Shown here piece after piece: positions 5,427 to 5,597 of a stretch of DNA of 5,597 bases; positions within the stretch are counted from its first letter, which is position 1, and each line of letters begins with the position of its first letter. A model generated the notes under the pieces. It was given only the letters and a program-made list of their open reading frames with translations, was not told where the DNA came from and did no database searches. The position numbers and the translations under genes were made by a program. The stretch is taken from the NCBI GenBank assembly GCA_030631415.1, contig DAOVLE010000280.1:1-5597 (forward strand), written 5' to 3'. Origin of the DNA: JAAEQG01 sp023133475 (GTDB taxonomy: Bacteria; Planctomycetota; Phycisphaerae; UBA1845).

Positions 5427-5597
5427 ACTCTTTTGCGGCATTGCAGGACAGGTCTGATAAGTGCACCCAAAGGGACAAGAGGAGAAATCGTAAATATTCA
5501 GTAAACCCGTATGCGGAATAGCGTGGGGTTCGTGGCGGCAGGCTTGCGCTAGGCCCGGCATTTATGCCGGGTATTGAAGTGGTTGCCTTTGCCCCCC
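5427..5597. other. Region upstream of the RF-like gene
   Basis: No gene is supported in these 171 bases beyond a doubtful 45-codon upstream extension of the RF-like frame. I found no well-spaced sigma70-type hexamer pair on the minus strand. The only clear structure is the hairpin at 5554-5571. Confidence 0.5.
5554..5571. repeat. CCCGGCAT-TT-ATGCCGGG hairpin
   Basis: This is a perfect 8-bp inverted repeat with a 2-base centre (or 7 bp with a TTTA loop). No T-tract follows on either strand. It may be the end of an upstream transcription unit outside the window or another dispersed palindrome. Confidence 0.6.

Noticed and set aside
5427..5561. Cys-rich N-terminal extension of the RF-like protein from the ATG at 5561
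   Set aside because: It starts inside the 5554-5571 hairpin, has no visible ribosome site and does not resemble the family N-terminus. A later Met is more plausible, although not proven.

Overview
The window looks like chromosomal DNA of a GC-rich bacterium, most likely a planctomycete (Phycisphaerae-like or an uncultured relative). Two signs point there. The first is a large exported protein ending in paired EF-hand/dockerin-like loops of the form GDYDxDxDVDLxDFAAFQxCF. The second is a short GGQ-motif release-factor-like protein whose overall layout I associate with planctomycetes. The assignment rests on recalled family features, not on a search.

Layout. Positions 1-230 hold no convincing gene. 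They contain a strongly self-complementary element (about 32-171) and a tandem CTCTGCGT repeat (191-214). Positions 231-2978 (minus strand) encode a 915-residue secreted mosaic protein: signal peptide, discoidin/CBM32-like sandwich, Ig-like region, fibronectin type III domain, putative zinc-metallopeptidase region with HEMHH, calcium-binding Asp-rich loops, CBM9/DOMON-like sandwich and C-terminal dockerin-like pair. Positions 2979-3331 are a divergent promoter region with a 9-bp-stem inverted repeat and one candidate promoter facing each way. Positions 3332-4522 (plus strand) encode a complete sulfate adenylyltransferase (Sat). Positions 4523-4856 lie between convergent genes and are packed with short repeats: GGCGGGT/ACCCGCC hairpins, a perfect 17-bp hairpin, a GCTCCCC hairpin, ATTGAGA tandem repeats with an inverted partner, and a second copy of the CTCTGCGT repeat. 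Positions 4857-5426 (minus strand) encode a 189-residue RF-1-domain protein. Positions 5427-5597 are its upstream region, with a CCCGGCA/TGCCGGG hairpin.

The three genes show no obvious joint pathway. Each is a single-gene transcription unit: the first two are divergent and the last two convergent. Sat makes adenosine phosphosulfate from ATP and sulfate, or runs in reverse in sulfur oxidation. The exported protein probably acts on or binds polymers outside the cytoplasm. The GGQ protein probably acts on ribosome-bound peptidyl-tRNA. The points most worth following are the structured element at 32-171, the unassigned HEMHH region, the purple-sulfur-bacterium-type Sat in a planctomycete-like context, and the density of dispersed repeats between genes.
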